Origin: Halichondria panicea
Lineage: Eukaryota > Porifera > Demospongiae > Suberitida > Halichondriidae
DNA length: 64,000 nucleotides
Assembly: GCF_963675165.1 (NCBI RefSeq)
Contig: NC_087393.1
Location: forward strand, 3,911,502-3,975,501
Reading direction: 5' to 3'
Part shown: piece after piece, positions 10,034-21,151 of the stretch
Layout of the letters: each line of letters begins with the position of its first letter
How positions within the stretch are numbered: position 1 is the first letter of the stretch
Notes under the pieces: generated by a model
The model's database searches: none
What the model was told of the DNA's origin: nothing
The model's input: only the letters and a program-made list of their open reading frames with translations
Made by a program: the position numbers and the translations under genes

Positions 10034-11749
10034 CATCACCCCACATACACCGCCCCTATGCATATACACATGCATTGGAACTGTACATATATTACTATAC
10101 TGCATGCACCTCACTATATTCATATAATCATCCTTACTTGCAGTACAGACCAAGACCACATCTTGGGTGTGGGTACAATCTTCAACTCCGATAGTGTTAG
10201 CGGGACAATCCATAAGTATTCTCTCAGTTCCTAAGCAATGAAGCTCATTCAGCCATGTCCGGGTGGAATTTGAAGGCTGGGAGAAACTGTATATAGTGTA
10301 GAAAAGGATTATCTTAATTGTACTATAAATATAATTATGGTTGGTGAAGATTGGAAGAACAGTAAGAGGAACTGGATCCACTAAAATTAGTCATAAATGT
10401 ACATGCACTCACCCTAATGTTTCTACTCTTCCATACTTGGTATAGTCTGTGTACCCTAGCTGACGACAAGCCACTCTTGCATCATTTGGACCAAAGCTGT
10501 CATCACACACTGTCTCCCACTGATCAATATTAAAGAACTCCAGTCTACCAGAGGAGGCTACCCAAGTGGTAGCAGGATTCACTAGTCTCAAAACTCCATC
10601 TAAATTTGTAAGATGCATGAAGTATGTAACTATTGAAAGTGTATAACATCACTCACTTATTGCACACACTAATGCCACATCATCAGAACGGTCACAATTA
10701 TGAACTCCGGTAGGATTTTGTGGGCATTCATCCAGTCTGCTTTCAGAACCATTGCAGCGAAGGTTGTCCAACCATGTTGGAGTGGATTCTGACGCTGCTA
10801 GGTCACCAGAACTATTATATTAGTAAAGGAATTGTAATCGTAAGAGTGATAATAGTAATCCATTTTATTTTAATGCAAGCATAAGTATTGATATACTTAC
10901 TTCCGTATGATTCCATATACTACATAACCTAGGAAACCAAGCTGACGACAAGCAACAAGTGCACCAGCTGGACCAAATCCATCCTGACACACTGTCCCCC
11001 ATTGTCCACTATAGTAGACCTCCAGTCTACCAACTCCTCTGCCTCCTGTTAAACCGGACGTATCTATCAGCCTCACATCTCCACTCAATTGTCCTGTATG
11101 CATGAACAATATACAACACTGATAATATTATCTAAGTTCACAATTATCGGTAGGCCACATCAATCACATAATTAAAATTTAAAAGGCTTCTTGGCTTCTT
11201 TCACTTTTAATGTGTTGACCCAATAATCTCATACACTGATTATCGCAGCTAGTAATAGCCCTGTTTTGTTAAGCATAACTTTCAATGTTGACTTATATCT
11301 CATTAATTCTCGCAATTGCAATTAACACAAACATGTCGGGATGGTAACAATACAGCATGCATTATCAATAGATGTTGGCATGTGTACTGGCGTGATTGTT
11401 CATGATTTATCCTGTTCTATCCTGTTTTATCCTGATGTACTATTTATCATGTGTCATACCATACATTTACGCTATTGTGTAATTCACAGTTTTTCTTTGT
11501 GGTTGTTTATTCTCACATTGATCATGCATCCTTGTTTCTGGATCATTCTAGAATTATTCTCGATCACACCCCCCTGGGACCTGACTCTTATAAATAGTTG
11601 TCCATCTATTACCTTTTTTGTTGTTGGTTTTTGAGTTGCTGTCTTTGTATAGTTTGCTGATACTATTCCCTTATTGTAAATTTACTATATGAAAGAAAAA
11701 TGTTTATTGGCAGTCAATCTCAACAATAGTAATAGTCTAGTCTGTATGG

Positions 11750-12162
11750 GTGACAAGGCCTAGGAAAACAACCCTTATGGAGCAAACTAATTAATTGTAT
11801 TTTATTGCTTAATTAAATAAAGCTTAAGCTTCAAATTGATTACAATATCACTCACTTTGCACCTTCCTACCCCAAAATATTTTCGGGTGAAAGGGGGACA
11901 GTATTGACCTACCGTTTTGAGAAACTAATGTTCGAAGTTCTATCCGCATACAAGAACAGCATGAAAAAATTCAATGGCTGCCTTGTAACGGCTATACAAA
12001 AAAATGTTCGGATAAAAAAATTTTTTTTTAGTTAGAGGAGATATTGAAGTTACTTCTTATGAAAGAAAACCAAAATCCTAAAATAGCTCTAATATTTTAC
12101 TTTGTAGTGTACTGAACATTATTAGTTTGCTCCATAAGGGTTGTTTTCCTAGGCCCTGTCAC
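11750..12162. mobile_element. 413-bp MITE with about 42-bp TIRs
   Basis: Left end GTGACAAGGCCTAGGAAAAC and right end, reverse-complemented, GTGACAGGGCCTAGGAAAAC match over about 42 bp with one mismatch. No ORF and no clear target duplication. It is absent from the equivalent intron 1 of unit 2, so it is a unit-specific insertion. Confidence 0.75.
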
Positions 12163-12219
12163 AATTATTTGGTTGCAAGAAGAATCCAACAATAGAGATC
12201 TCGCTCTTATAATTATTAT

Positions 12220-12660
12220 GCCTCGAGGCGTAGCCGCACGAGGGATACGGTAAAGCTGACTGTGTGTGTGTGTGTGTGTCTGTGTGTGTGTCTGTTCCAG
12301 CTGTAACTGCTCAACGGTTGCAATGCGACGAAAGCTAACAGCTTCTATAGGCTTCTAGCCACGTTCTCTTGGATTTTGATTCGTGGATTAGCAAACTAAA
12401 GTTTCTTTCTCGAGTTATGGCTAGTTTGACTCACATTGAAGGCTGTTGCAGTCTCTTCAGAATCTTTCATAGCATCATCTGTCCGCACAAACTTTCTATT
12501 CAACATATGAGTTGGCCTTGCACTAAAGCGCTAGCTTTTTGTTAGCTACAATACTCAGAAAATATCTGTTAAAACAGCTAGCTAGCAGTAGCCATTTGTG
12601 AAAATTGATCTCTTTGGACACACCCTTTAATTATTCCTGTGGATGTAATGCGCATGCGCG
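12220..12660. repeat. Dispersed repeat with (TG)n tract
   Basis: Starts 'tgcctcgaggcgtagccgca', then a GTGTGT run at about 12261-12298 and AT-rich sequence. It is absent from unit 2 intron 1 and looks like a dispersed element; the family is not identified. Confidence 0.35.
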
Positions 12661-12689
12661 CTCATTCCCCATGTGTGAGAAATAATATC

Positions 12690-12921
12690 CAAGATCCAGA
12701 TCCAGATCCTCCTGGCAGAATCATCTTTGTCTTGAAGGCCTGGTAAGCCACCATATAACAATATAGATAACAATATGCATGTACACAGGTCTTTTCTTCT
12801 TAGATATTATATACACTGAACTACACAGATCCTGGAAGAATCAATTTTCTTCTTTCTTGAGGTCCTGGTAAGCCACATAATACAGCAATAGATGCATGTA
12901 AATAAGTCTTTTCTTCTCAGT
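12690..12921. repeat. Imperfect tandem duplication of about 115 bp
   Basis: The segment 'agatcctcctggcagaatca ... cctggtaagccac ... aggtcttttcttct' at 12702-12800 is repeated with changes at 12827-12920. Noncoding, in SRCR intron 1 of unit 1. Confidence 0.6.
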
Positions 12922-13437
12922 GACTTTATATAGATAAGCTAACTTTAATATTCATTATAGAAACTAATATAACACTCTAATACTTTTCAGCGAAAGCAAA
13001 AACATGGCGAGAGGCATTAGCACAGCGCCAGCTTGAACACTAGTTATACTATCATTATAACCTTATAATGCCGTACTTCACAACAAAAACAATCATGCAC
13101 ACAATCAATTATATATACAGAGTAGAAGAGAGTACCACACAAGATGGTACCAATTAAGCAGCTTTTTTAAATATATCATCACTTGAACATGCATACATAC
13201 TTGGTCTTATGAATTCATACAATTATGCACCTTTACAGTGCCCATTTGGAGCTATAAGCTTATAATAATTATGGCTTGTTTAAGACAGAGATTGCTATTA
13301 GACACGTTTAAGTAAATACCATGCAGAAATATCTATTTAATTAATCATAATTATTATTTATTTAGCATAAGCTCACCTCCAACAGCCCAAACCAGGCTCA
13401 TGACAATAACTGAGATCCACAGTGAGTAATTCATCAT

Positions 13438-13986
13438 TGGTATGGGTAATGCTTCTTGGAATTCAGTATGAAGGTCACAAATCACAACTTTACGCATTAG
13501 CTCTAGATCTATATACAATTGTACAGTGTGTCTCACCTGCGCGCATGTGCATTAAATTCTGCAGGATTGACAAAAAATTATAGATCTACACCATGCACAC
13601 ACAGAGTTTCTCATAGGGACCTTCCCCACATGCATGTGTTCCATTGCGATATCCAGTAGATCTGTAGCCTATGGATATTAATGGAAGTAGCCTAAGACTA
13701 CTACATGGTGTTATATATAACCCAAGATCTAGATCTACTTCTTCTACAACAATGAGTATACTGTGTACTGTCAGAAGGAACACAAATAGTGTATAGAAAG
13801 TGTTAGTAATAATTATTTAGTTTCCCTGTCAAAGCTTATTGCAGTGCAATGACTAGCTATGCATTTTACCCAACCTGTCACTTTTATGTGTGAATTCTTA
13901 TTTCTTATTCTATTGCACAATGACTGTGCATTTTACCCAACCTGTATTTTGATTCTAAAATCCCTTATCAACAGTAGGCCACTCGA
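13438..13986. other. 5' flank of unit 1 SRCR gene
   Basis: Immediately upstream of the SRCR start codon the sequence diverges completely from unit 2 ('ggtatgggtaat' against 'ggtatgttcaat'). No gene is seen. A direct repeat of 'gtgcattttacccaacctgt' occurs near 13858 and 13926. Confidence 0.5.
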
Positions 13987-15073
13987 TAGCCTCGACTCCA
14001 GCCCCTTGAATAGTGGGCCTGGTATTTACTGTTGGCGCGTGGGTGGACAATTAATTTATTATTTACCGTATTTTATCTCATTGAACGTTAAAACAGTATT
14101 TTATCTTATTGTGATAAAGAGAACAGAAAAAAGAAAAAGAGGCTACCTCTCTGTATATACTGTAGACAGAGACAGCTAAGTAAAACATCAGGTCTGTAGA
14201 TTTAACTTGAGGCTTGGATCGGATACACACTCAGGCGACAAGTTAATCTCATAAGAAATTAGTTAAACCTGTGGGTAAAAAATAAATGTGGATAAGTACA
14301 GTGGCTGTGACGTAACATAATGTGAGGACTACTTATTGATTTACACAATAAATTTACCATTGAGCACACTATCCATTAATACACACTCAAGCAACAAGTC
14401 CGGATACACACTCAAGCAACAAGTCCCTCGGATCGGATACACACAAGTCCCTCGGATTGTAAACACATTCAGGCCACACAGTTCTCGGATGACCACGTAC
14501 TTACTCTGTGACCAATTTTCGGCAAATGTCACAACAATACTTCCTTCCAGATAGAATGGCACTGAACGTCGAACAGACATACCAACACTTTGAAGATGGC
14601 TTCACTCAGAGAAACAAGAGGAGAAATCACCATCACAACACTTCTTTCAGAGAGAGGTGCACTGGTCCTGTCAAGCTTCACATCAATCAAGAAAGGGAGT
14701 GTCTGGAAAGCAGATGGACTTGCTCTGGGACTTGCCATAGCCGGTCGGTACGGTACCCACATAAACACCAGCATACAGACACTTCAACCCCTCCAGCTGC
14801 TTGTCTTTCACTAGACCTGGTTTTCCAACACAGGATAACGCGTACGCGAGAGCAGAAGAGAAGGTAGCAGCCATTACACAACTTGGACTAGATTTCTTTT
14901 TTCAATGACATCATTATAAATGAAACGGATATCAATGTTTTACAAACTAATGCGGAATAAGAATACTGATAAATATACTGCAATTTACGATTACCCAGAT
15001 TCTGGGTAATTCTGGCGCATGCGTAAACAGTGTATACCAGGCCGTCTTTCTCAGCGGCTTGGAATCGAGGCTA
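13987..15073. mobile_element. Mutator-like (MULE-type) TIR element carrying a RecQ fragment
   Basis: The ends (TAGCCTCGACTCCAGCC... and the reverse complement ending ...CGAGGCTA) form long inverted repeats. They are flanked by a perfect 9-bp duplication GCCACTCGA (13978-13986 and 15074-15082), the target size of Mutator-like transposons. The same TIR family bounds 41792-42550 in unit 2, there with 59 of 59 matching bases. The interior has short tandem repeats around 14380-14480 (CAAGTCCCTCGGAT units) and a RecQ-like helicase fragment. No transposase is seen, so it is a non-autonomous element. Confidence 0.78.
14530..14875 (-). pseudogene. RecQ-like DNA helicase N-terminal fragment (broken)
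   Basis: Minus-strand frames give the start of a RecQ-family ATP-dependent helicase as found amplified in cnidarians and sponges. They show KDKQLEGLKCLYAG (Q-motif region), VPTGYGKS (Walker A), CFPDTPFL and SVVMVISPLVSL (motif Ia region). An internal insertion around 14715-14730 duplicates the KS codons and shifts the frame, and the fragment stops after motif Ia. It therefore cannot make a helicase. It lies inside the Mutator-like element, so it is either captured host sequence or remains of element cargo. Confidence 0.65.
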
Positions 15074-15082
15074 GCCACTCGA

Positions 15083-16088
15083 CTGTATATGTTCATGACG
15101 TTGTAACGGATTGGAGTTATGCACTCGCTGAAATTCTTGTTTCTTCGCTTTTTCGCACTTTTCTTTTCCTGGCAATCCTAGCAACATTCACATTGCAAAT
15201 GTTTTTTAGTTTTGATTCCCTTTCTTTTTTATTACAGTAGTACATACATTAATTGTGACATTGATTAATTTATCATCATCCTGTAATCTTGTTGAAGATA
15301 CATAAGTGGTTGTTGGACAGAAGTATATATTATACTCCTCAATAATGAAAGTGAAATACCTAAGAGGAACACCAAGAAGCAAGAGAAGTTCAAGAAGAGA
15401 AGACAGGACTGCATGGAATAAACATTATTCATTTATCTATAGATGTGATAAATGGCAGCCATGTTTATACTGTAGATGTACTTCCAAGTGCAAAAGCATG
15501 GAGGCCTATGGCTATGGTATGTCCAGTCAGTGCATACATAAATAGCATACCTGAAGCTAGCATACATTTACACAGATAAAAGGCTAGATCTAACTATATA
15601 ATAAGCTATCTGTCCAGTCAATTTCTTGATTTAGCCTTTCCCTGCAGAAATAGAGCAGTCTGAACAGAGTCAAAATTTGTGCAATAGTTAATTGAAAACA
15701 CACACAACTGCACTGTCAATCCTATGTACAACCTAGACTAATCTACAGAGAGTGCCATGCACTCATAGTACTTAGCTAGTCTCGCTGGGCGGTAACACCC
15801 CGTATATTTTCCTATTATAGCATAAAATGAACGTGAAAAGAACTCTAGCAAAGGCTAATTTTAGTGTTGAACCATACCTGGCTGCGAATGAACTCGGTTA
15901 CAAGGAGCTCAGACCAAGCAAAGATATAGGAGGGACCAAGCAAGAGCTAGCTAGCTGCGAATGAAAATATTTGCTACATGTGAATTGGAATTTGGTTAAT
16001 TAACAAATATCTTGCACGTGACTACATTCCTCAGTGCCATGGAATTGCAATAGTGACCAGACGTTCCCTCTAGGACTGCTCGCGAGAC
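15083..16088. other. No gene recognised
   Basis: Two small open frames (15019-15240 and 15306-15545, plus) have no recognisable domain. The second has a basic N-terminal stretch and several cysteines but no splice or promoter support. Confidence 0.4.
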
Positions 16089-16176
16089 TAGTACTTAGCC
16101 TCGTTCCCAGGCCGATCTGTCTCCAATTGAACGCTAGGTAGAATTGGAGACAGATGCCTGGGAACGAGGCTAGTAC
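16089..16176. repeat. Hairpin MITE
   Basis: Near-perfect palindrome: TAGCCTCGTTCCCAGGC and ATCTGTCTCCAATT are mirrored as AATTGGAGACAGAT and GCCTGGGAACGAGGCTA around an 11-bp loop. Noncoding foldback element 130 bp upstream of the Reeler gene. Confidence 0.8.
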
Positions 16177-16304
16177 AATAGTAATTATAAAGGCCACAAA
16201 ACGACAGCCCCCCCCATAAGTATTTCCTCCCAAACACAAGTTGAGTTTTTGATCTACTGAGAAGCCATTTTCTATAGATAGTTTAACAGTATAATTATCT
16301 GTGC

Positions 16305-17412
16305 ATGATCATGAAGCTGCTTGTCTGCACCTCCTTGCTGTTGTGCTCTATGGTACTCTTGGTGGAGTGTTACCCCGATGGTGCTCCTGAAGAATCATGC
16401 AAAACCCTTGCTCCGTCTTCCGAAAAGCATGACGCACGTCCCCAAACAACAACAAGTCCTTATTCTCTTAACATTTCAGGCTTCAATGACGGAGAAGGCT
16501 ATCATTACGAGCTTGGAAAAACTTACCAATGTAAGTATATAAGTATAGTACATGTCAAGTGAAACCTTGATCTATAAGATATAATTATCTATATGAAGCG
16601 TGGCATTTGGTTCAACCATATTATACATTTCAACTGACTGATGTTTTCACCACACAGTGACTCTGCTTGGAGTGGACAAACATCCTTTCAAAGGGTTCTT
16701 TGTGGAGGCTCGAGAGAAGAAATCTAGTAATGAAACAAGGCCGACTGGGAAGTTCACCGTGATGCAGGGAGACTCAGTCAGCAGACTCAGCAGTTGCTCT
16801 GTCCGTACCGTAAGTATTATTGTACAGTGTTTCCACCCCCAAAAGTTACTTCCTATGGGATCCCCAAATAAAAGACAACATCTCTTTTATTATACAACAA
16901 TTGACTGAGTCAAAATCATTTTATTCGGAGGTTACACTGTAATCTCCCTTTATTATATAATGCTTTTTGGTTGTAGGATGGGATCACACAGAAATCTGCT
17001 GTAGAAAAGGTAGCTGTCACTTTTGAGTGGACGGCGCCTACACTGGGAGTGGGAGACATTAACTTTGAGTAAGTAACGGAATATCATTATTAACCCTATA
17101 ATTATTATACAATGAGTCCACTTCCAGCTTAATTGTCTGTATAGGTTTGCAGTTGTTCAAGTGAAGAAGATTTACTGGGCACACCAGTTAACTGCTTCGA
17201 TCAAGCAAAAGCCAAGTAAGTCTGCATGTACTATAGTTAATGGACCATTGCGACGTAAACGGTGCATTCACTGGTTTGTAGTTTGCAGCTTCTTGCAGCT
17301 ACCAATACTGAGCTATCGCTCTAGTGTAAAACTAACCACTAAGTAGAATAGCAACCTTCTACAAACAGATTTGCTATTCCTGATTCTGCAATGGCCTTCA
17401 ATGTACTGGTAA
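16305..17412 (+). CDS. Reeler-domain secreted protein
   Basis: Five exons with GT-AG borders: 16305-16530, 16658-16809, 16977-17068, 17145-17215 and, less surely, 17369-17412. They total 585 nt, or 194 aa. A signal peptide (MKLLVCTSLLLCSMVLLVEC) is followed by YPDGAPEESC, then a block with the Reeler (reelin N-terminal) fold pattern: GFFVEAREK, GKFTVMQG, SCSVRT, VTFEWTAPTLGVGDINFEF and VVQVKKIYWA. Single-domain Reeler proteins in invertebrates are small secreted defence-type proteins (Hdd11-like), so an extracellular immune role is inferred. The start could be at 16305 or the in-frame ATG at 16311. The last exon is short, hydrophobic and unsupported by homology. The gene is on the strand opposite to its neighbours and occurs only in unit 1. 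Confidence 0.78.
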
Positions 17413-17998
17413 GCAAAACTAGCCATTACTCGAGAACAAAGCCTTTGTTTGCAAGATATAATTATTGCTAAAAGCTTATAGAATCACTTAAACTGTACTC
17501 TATTGGAACTATGGAGGGCAGTTGTAGTAAGTTCTATGGCTTAAAAATGATGACCGCCATGCATGCAACCGTGCTCTAAATGCTCTAACTACCAGTACTC
17601 TAACTACCGGTGCTCTAACTACCATACGGCTGTGGTTTACTACAGTTGTAGATCCTAGTCTATGAAATTGTCAGCATAGTTTTCCTTTGATCTCTATGGC
17701 TTCTGTTCTACAAATAGTATTGTTGCCTTTGAATAGCAGTGCCAGTATATATGCATGGGGTAAAGTGACCTTCTGAGACCTGAGCCCACCCTCTAACAAA
17801 ATCGTTGCTTTTATAGTGACACACTCACTACGGCATTTGTGGTTCCTGTGGGATATTTACTATGGTTATACTATACAGTATTCCAGCCACCAAAAACAGA
17901 ACAAAACTACCGAAGTTTTTTTTTCCATATCTATGCAGCAAGTGGTTTCTATGCTGGTTTCCATGCATATGTAATGGTTTTCAAGGCAACAAAATTAT
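17413..17998. other. 3' flank of the Reeler gene, no gene seen
   Basis: Contains short direct repeats ('ctaactaccagtactctaac', about 17580-17625) and unassigned AT-rich DNA. Confidence 0.4.
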
Positions 17999-18131
17999 GT
18001 TATTACATGGCAATTTGTGCCACAAGCATTTTATTGGCCTGGTAGTAGATTGTGGTCAAGGCTTTAGGCCCAGATCATTACTACTACAAGGGCCAATAAA
18101 CAGCTTGTGGCACTCATAGCCATGTAATAAC
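17999..18131. mobile_element. Hairpin MITE, copy 1
   Basis: GTTATTACATGGCAATTTGT and GGCCAATAAACAGCTTGTGG...CCATGTAATAAC form an inverted repeat covering almost the whole 133 bp. A second copy lies at 19454-19567 and a half copy near 19262-19345. Confidence 0.75.
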
Positions 18132-18181
18132 TACAGTACTTTTCGAATATCATTCAAAGTTGACTGTTGCACAGGCCTATA

Positions 18182-18390
18182 CCGTATAGCGGGTAATTTT
18201 CGGGGGACAAAATATTCATGGTTCAGCAATATTGAGACATTTCTTGGGTAATATTTTTGTGGCAGCTGCTTGCACTGCAGGTAAAGGTAGGCAAGGTCGC
18301 TTCATTCGTGGGTAAAATATTCGTGGTCAGACCTCCAACCATGAAAACAACAAATATTTTGCCCCTACGAAAATTACCCGCTATATACGG
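18182..18390. mobile_element. TA-flanked MITE with CCGTATAGCGGGTAATTTTC termini
   Basis: Left end CCGTATAGCGGGTAATTTTC and right end GAAAATTACCCGCTATATACGG are inverted copies flanked by TA (18180-18181, 18391-18392). It is 209 bp, noncoding, and resembles a common invertebrate MITE type with this terminus. Confidence 0.8.
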
Positions 18391-19453
18391 TATATCTAGG
18401 CAGCTGTCACAGCTTTGTGGTTTATAGTGGCTTGTTATTGTGAGTACTCATTTCAACAGTTAAATGATCTTCAACCTACTTGAAAAGCACTGTAATACTA
18501 GGCATTATACTACTATATAATTGTAGTGTGTTCACTTATGGGTTGGGGTTATATATAGGGCTAGTTGGAAGCTCAGGTACCATGGAAATCTACTTGAAGT
18601 CATACAGTTGCATGACTGATTGTGCATTCAAATTTAGTGCATGCAATATAGTAGCTACTTTTTTGATTCTCCAATATACACATGCACGCACACTCAATAA
18701 CAGGTGCCCTCTGAGATGACCCTGCTGAAAGCAAAGCAAGAAATTAAGAAAGAGGAGTGATCACATTAACGTTAATTTGTAGTATCGTATATAGGAACTG
18801 TTGATTCTAGTACTGATTATAGGTTCTTTCTGTGCAGATCCCTTGTGCCTAGCTATAAGGGCCTGATCCATGCAGGTGGCTCTATTATGTATAGGATGTC
18901 TCAGTTGCCTTTTGACCTCTGAGATCAAAGGAAGTGCAGTGCCATATTGCACTATGGGATAGCGACCTTTAAGATTTAAATATTCATAGTGATACAGTGG
19001 CACAAACAACAGCTGTACAATAAGTGACTTGCTGTCTCTGACAGTTGCCTTTTGACGTCTGAGATCAAAGAAAATAATTATGGCATATTGTACTGTGCGA
19101 AACTGACCTTTCGAGACCTGACCCCACACGTACACTACACCCAAAACTTCAAAACATTGATTTTATAGGGACACACTCAATCTCCAAGGCATTTGTGATG
19201 TCAGGAATGGTATAAATACACTCCTGGTGGTCTGAGGGATACCAAGCATGTGCAACAAAGTAGTTAATATATTACATCGCAATTTGTGTCACAAACAGAT
19301 TATTGGCCGTGTAGATAGCGGTCAAGGGCCCACTAGGCAATAATAAGCACCGAAAGACAAAAGTGGTCTGGTGTGACCGGTTTGGCCTGACCAACCGGAG
19401 ATTTTCCGCCGGTCTTGTCAGTTGATCACAATAATTATGGAGATTAAGTAATA
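18391..19453. other. Repeat-rich spacer, no gene
   Basis: Holds duplicated short blocks ('gttgccttttgacctctgag', about 18907 and about 19041; 'gacacactca', about 17819 and 19170) and a half copy of the 17999-18131 MITE. The long minus frame 18761-19144 overlaps these repeats and is not credible as a gene. Confidence 0.45.
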
Positions 19454-19567
19454 GTTATTACATGGCTGAATCCCACAAGCTGTTTATTGGCCCAGTAGTA
19501 GATTGTGGTCAAGGGCCTACTACAAGGGCCAATAAACTGCTTGTGGCAGGAATTGCCATGTAATAAC
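19454..19567. mobile_element. Hairpin MITE, copy 2
   Basis: Begins GTTATTACATGGC and ends GCCATGTAATAAC with a mirrored middle; same family as 17999-18131. Confidence 0.75.
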
Positions 19568-19849
19568 TAATTTGTTGCCTTAAAAACCAACTTCTACATA
19601 TAGAAACCAGCATAGAAACCACTTGCGACATATTACTTATTGTACAGTAAGTGCATCGAAACCATGCATATGTTGTTCAGTACATTTACCACAGGAACCA
19701 TAAGTGTATCATTCAGTGTGTCACTATAAAAGTAATGATTTGCAGTATTGGGTGGAGGTGCGCTCAGGTCACAAAAAGGTCACTTTGACCCAGTGCAACA
19801 TGCCATACATTGGCCCTACAATATGCCATATCAGAGTACAAAGCCCATT

Positions 19850-20126
19850 AAGGCCACTCCAAGTGATACTCTGGTTTCTGGTCCACCGCCCGCATCAGAT
19901 TTTATTCTTGGATTTCTATCTCATTATTGGATTTCTATCCCATTATTTCTACTACGCATGCGCATAATGGTCCATGCGGTACAAAATAGTGTGATAATGA
20001 TATTCATTTGCAAAATAATGAGTTCATAAGGTGAAATTGATAATGACATAATGAGAAAGCCGCCCGCCTGCATGCAATTAGAAAAACTTCAGGACCAGAA
20101 ACCAGAGTGTCACTTGGAGTGGCCTA
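19850..20126. mobile_element. TIR MITE, 277 bp
   Basis: AGGCCACTCCAAGTGATACT at the left end is mirrored near 20091-20126 (GAAACCAGAGTGTCACTTGG...GGCCT). Arms about 34 bp, noncoding. Confidence 0.7.
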
Positions 20127-20160
20127 ATAGGGCAATTTACTTCCCTAGTTAAGAAGGTGA

Positions 20161-20290
20161 GAGGTCACCACTAACTCGGAAGTGAGGCCATGTAAGTATT
20201 ACCGCTTCAACTTCATTTAATCGGCTTCACTTCCAAATCGCGTTACTTCCACGTGGCCCGTGGCTTCACTTCCGAGTTAGTTGTGACCTC
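20161..20290. repeat. Hairpin element, 130 bp
   Basis: GAGGTCACCACTAACTCGGA at the left is mirrored by TCCGAGTTAGTTGTGACCTC at the right; mirrored GCTTCACTTCC blocks lie inside. Noncoding. Confidence 0.7.
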
Positions 20291-20299
20291 TGTCAGATT

Positions 20300-20400
20300 C
20301 TTTGTTCCTCCAATTAGTCCCGTATTTTATCTTATTGAACTATGACAAAGAACAGAAAAAAAGGAGAGGCTGCTGCAAAGGAGGCTAGGCTACATGCACA
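20300..20400. repeat. Fragment of a dispersed repeat shared with 42950-43050
   Basis: 'tttgttcctccaatta', 'attttatcttattgaact' and 'gacaaagaacagaaaaa' recur at 42958-43030 and, partly, at 14060-14130. It is one arm of the larger palindromic element in unit 2. Confidence 0.6.
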
Positions 20401-20479
20401 CCCAGAATTAGCAGAAAATTATTGCTGAGATAGCATTATTTTGCACAATCGTGAAAACCTAGCTGTAGCTTGTCCCTAC

Positions 20480-20670
20480 AGCCTTTTCAAAGCTTGTATG
20501 AGCTAAAGAAGCAGTTAGCAAAGCTCCAAGATTTATTTGCAGCAAAAAATGACTCGTAGAGCATACATAGCTGGCAATCGAAACCTCCCAAGGAAGAGAC
20601 CACCTCTCTATAATGGCCAAAAGGCTGTTCCCCAATCCCAATGGTGTCCGTTTTATGGAGGTTCCACTGT
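20480..20670. repeat. Dispersed repeat ending TACAGTGGAACCTCCATAAA
   Basis: The minus strand begins TACAGTGGAACCTCCATAAA, a start typical of Tc1/mariner-derived MITEs, followed by sequence found in many invertebrate repeats ('aacggacaccattgggattg'). The other end is not clear. Confidence 0.4.
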
Positions 20671-21151
20671 ATATGCATGTACTTGAGAATTGGCGTATGA
20701 TAACATATCTAAACACACATGCATTGCTTAATTGCATGTTGTTGGTGGTTGAGACATAATTATATACTGCATGTATACAGTAGATCCTAGTAGTATATCA
20801 TGTATAGTTTTGCATGGTGTGTTATAAAATAGCTTTTACTTTCTGTGGATCAGGGCCTCCTCCGCAACGAAGCAAAATCCAAGATATTGTGGCTAGAAGC
20901 CTATACATGCATAAATATTACTGTTAGTTTTCGCATTGCAAGAGTTAAGCAGTTACAGCTGGAATACACATGCACACACACACACCATCATCTTTTCTGT
21001 ATTCTAAGCTTAAGTATGCAGTATGCACATTACAATGATGTATATACACTAGTAAAACTTCAGTACTTTCTATTTCTTATGTCTAATGCAGTACGTATAC
21101 TTGATACAAGTGTGTGCACGATACAAGTGCATGTGTGCACAATATGTAACT

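Larger units (their letters stand above)
7239..13437 (-). pseudogene. Four-SRCR type I receptor gene, unit 1 (frameshifted)
   Basis: Ten exons with GT-AG junctions: 13437-13377 (signal peptide), 11093-10901 and 10811-10657 (SRCR1), 10599-10413 and 10286-10138 (SRCR2), 8889-8703 and 8592-8444 (SRCR3), 8323-8135 and 8006-7855 (SRCR4), 7671-7239 (membrane helix and tail). Each SRCR domain is split over two exons and has six cysteines, the group A pattern (WGAVC, ACRQL, then C in the second exon). Exon 8 is 189 nt instead of 187: an extra TA after the ACRQL block creates a stop there. The last exon has eight G's where unit 2 has seven, plus a 4-bp insertion, destroying the PPxY tail. It is probably a pseudogene, or a truncated secreted form. 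Confidence 0.8.

Noticed and set aside
14508-14867. Plus-strand 119-aa ORF
   Set aside because: Overlaps the RecQ-like helicase fragment, whose motifs are on the minus strand.
18761-19144. 127-aa minus-strand ORF as a gene
   Set aside because: Made of duplicated noncoding repeat blocks and a MITE half copy; no recognisable domain.
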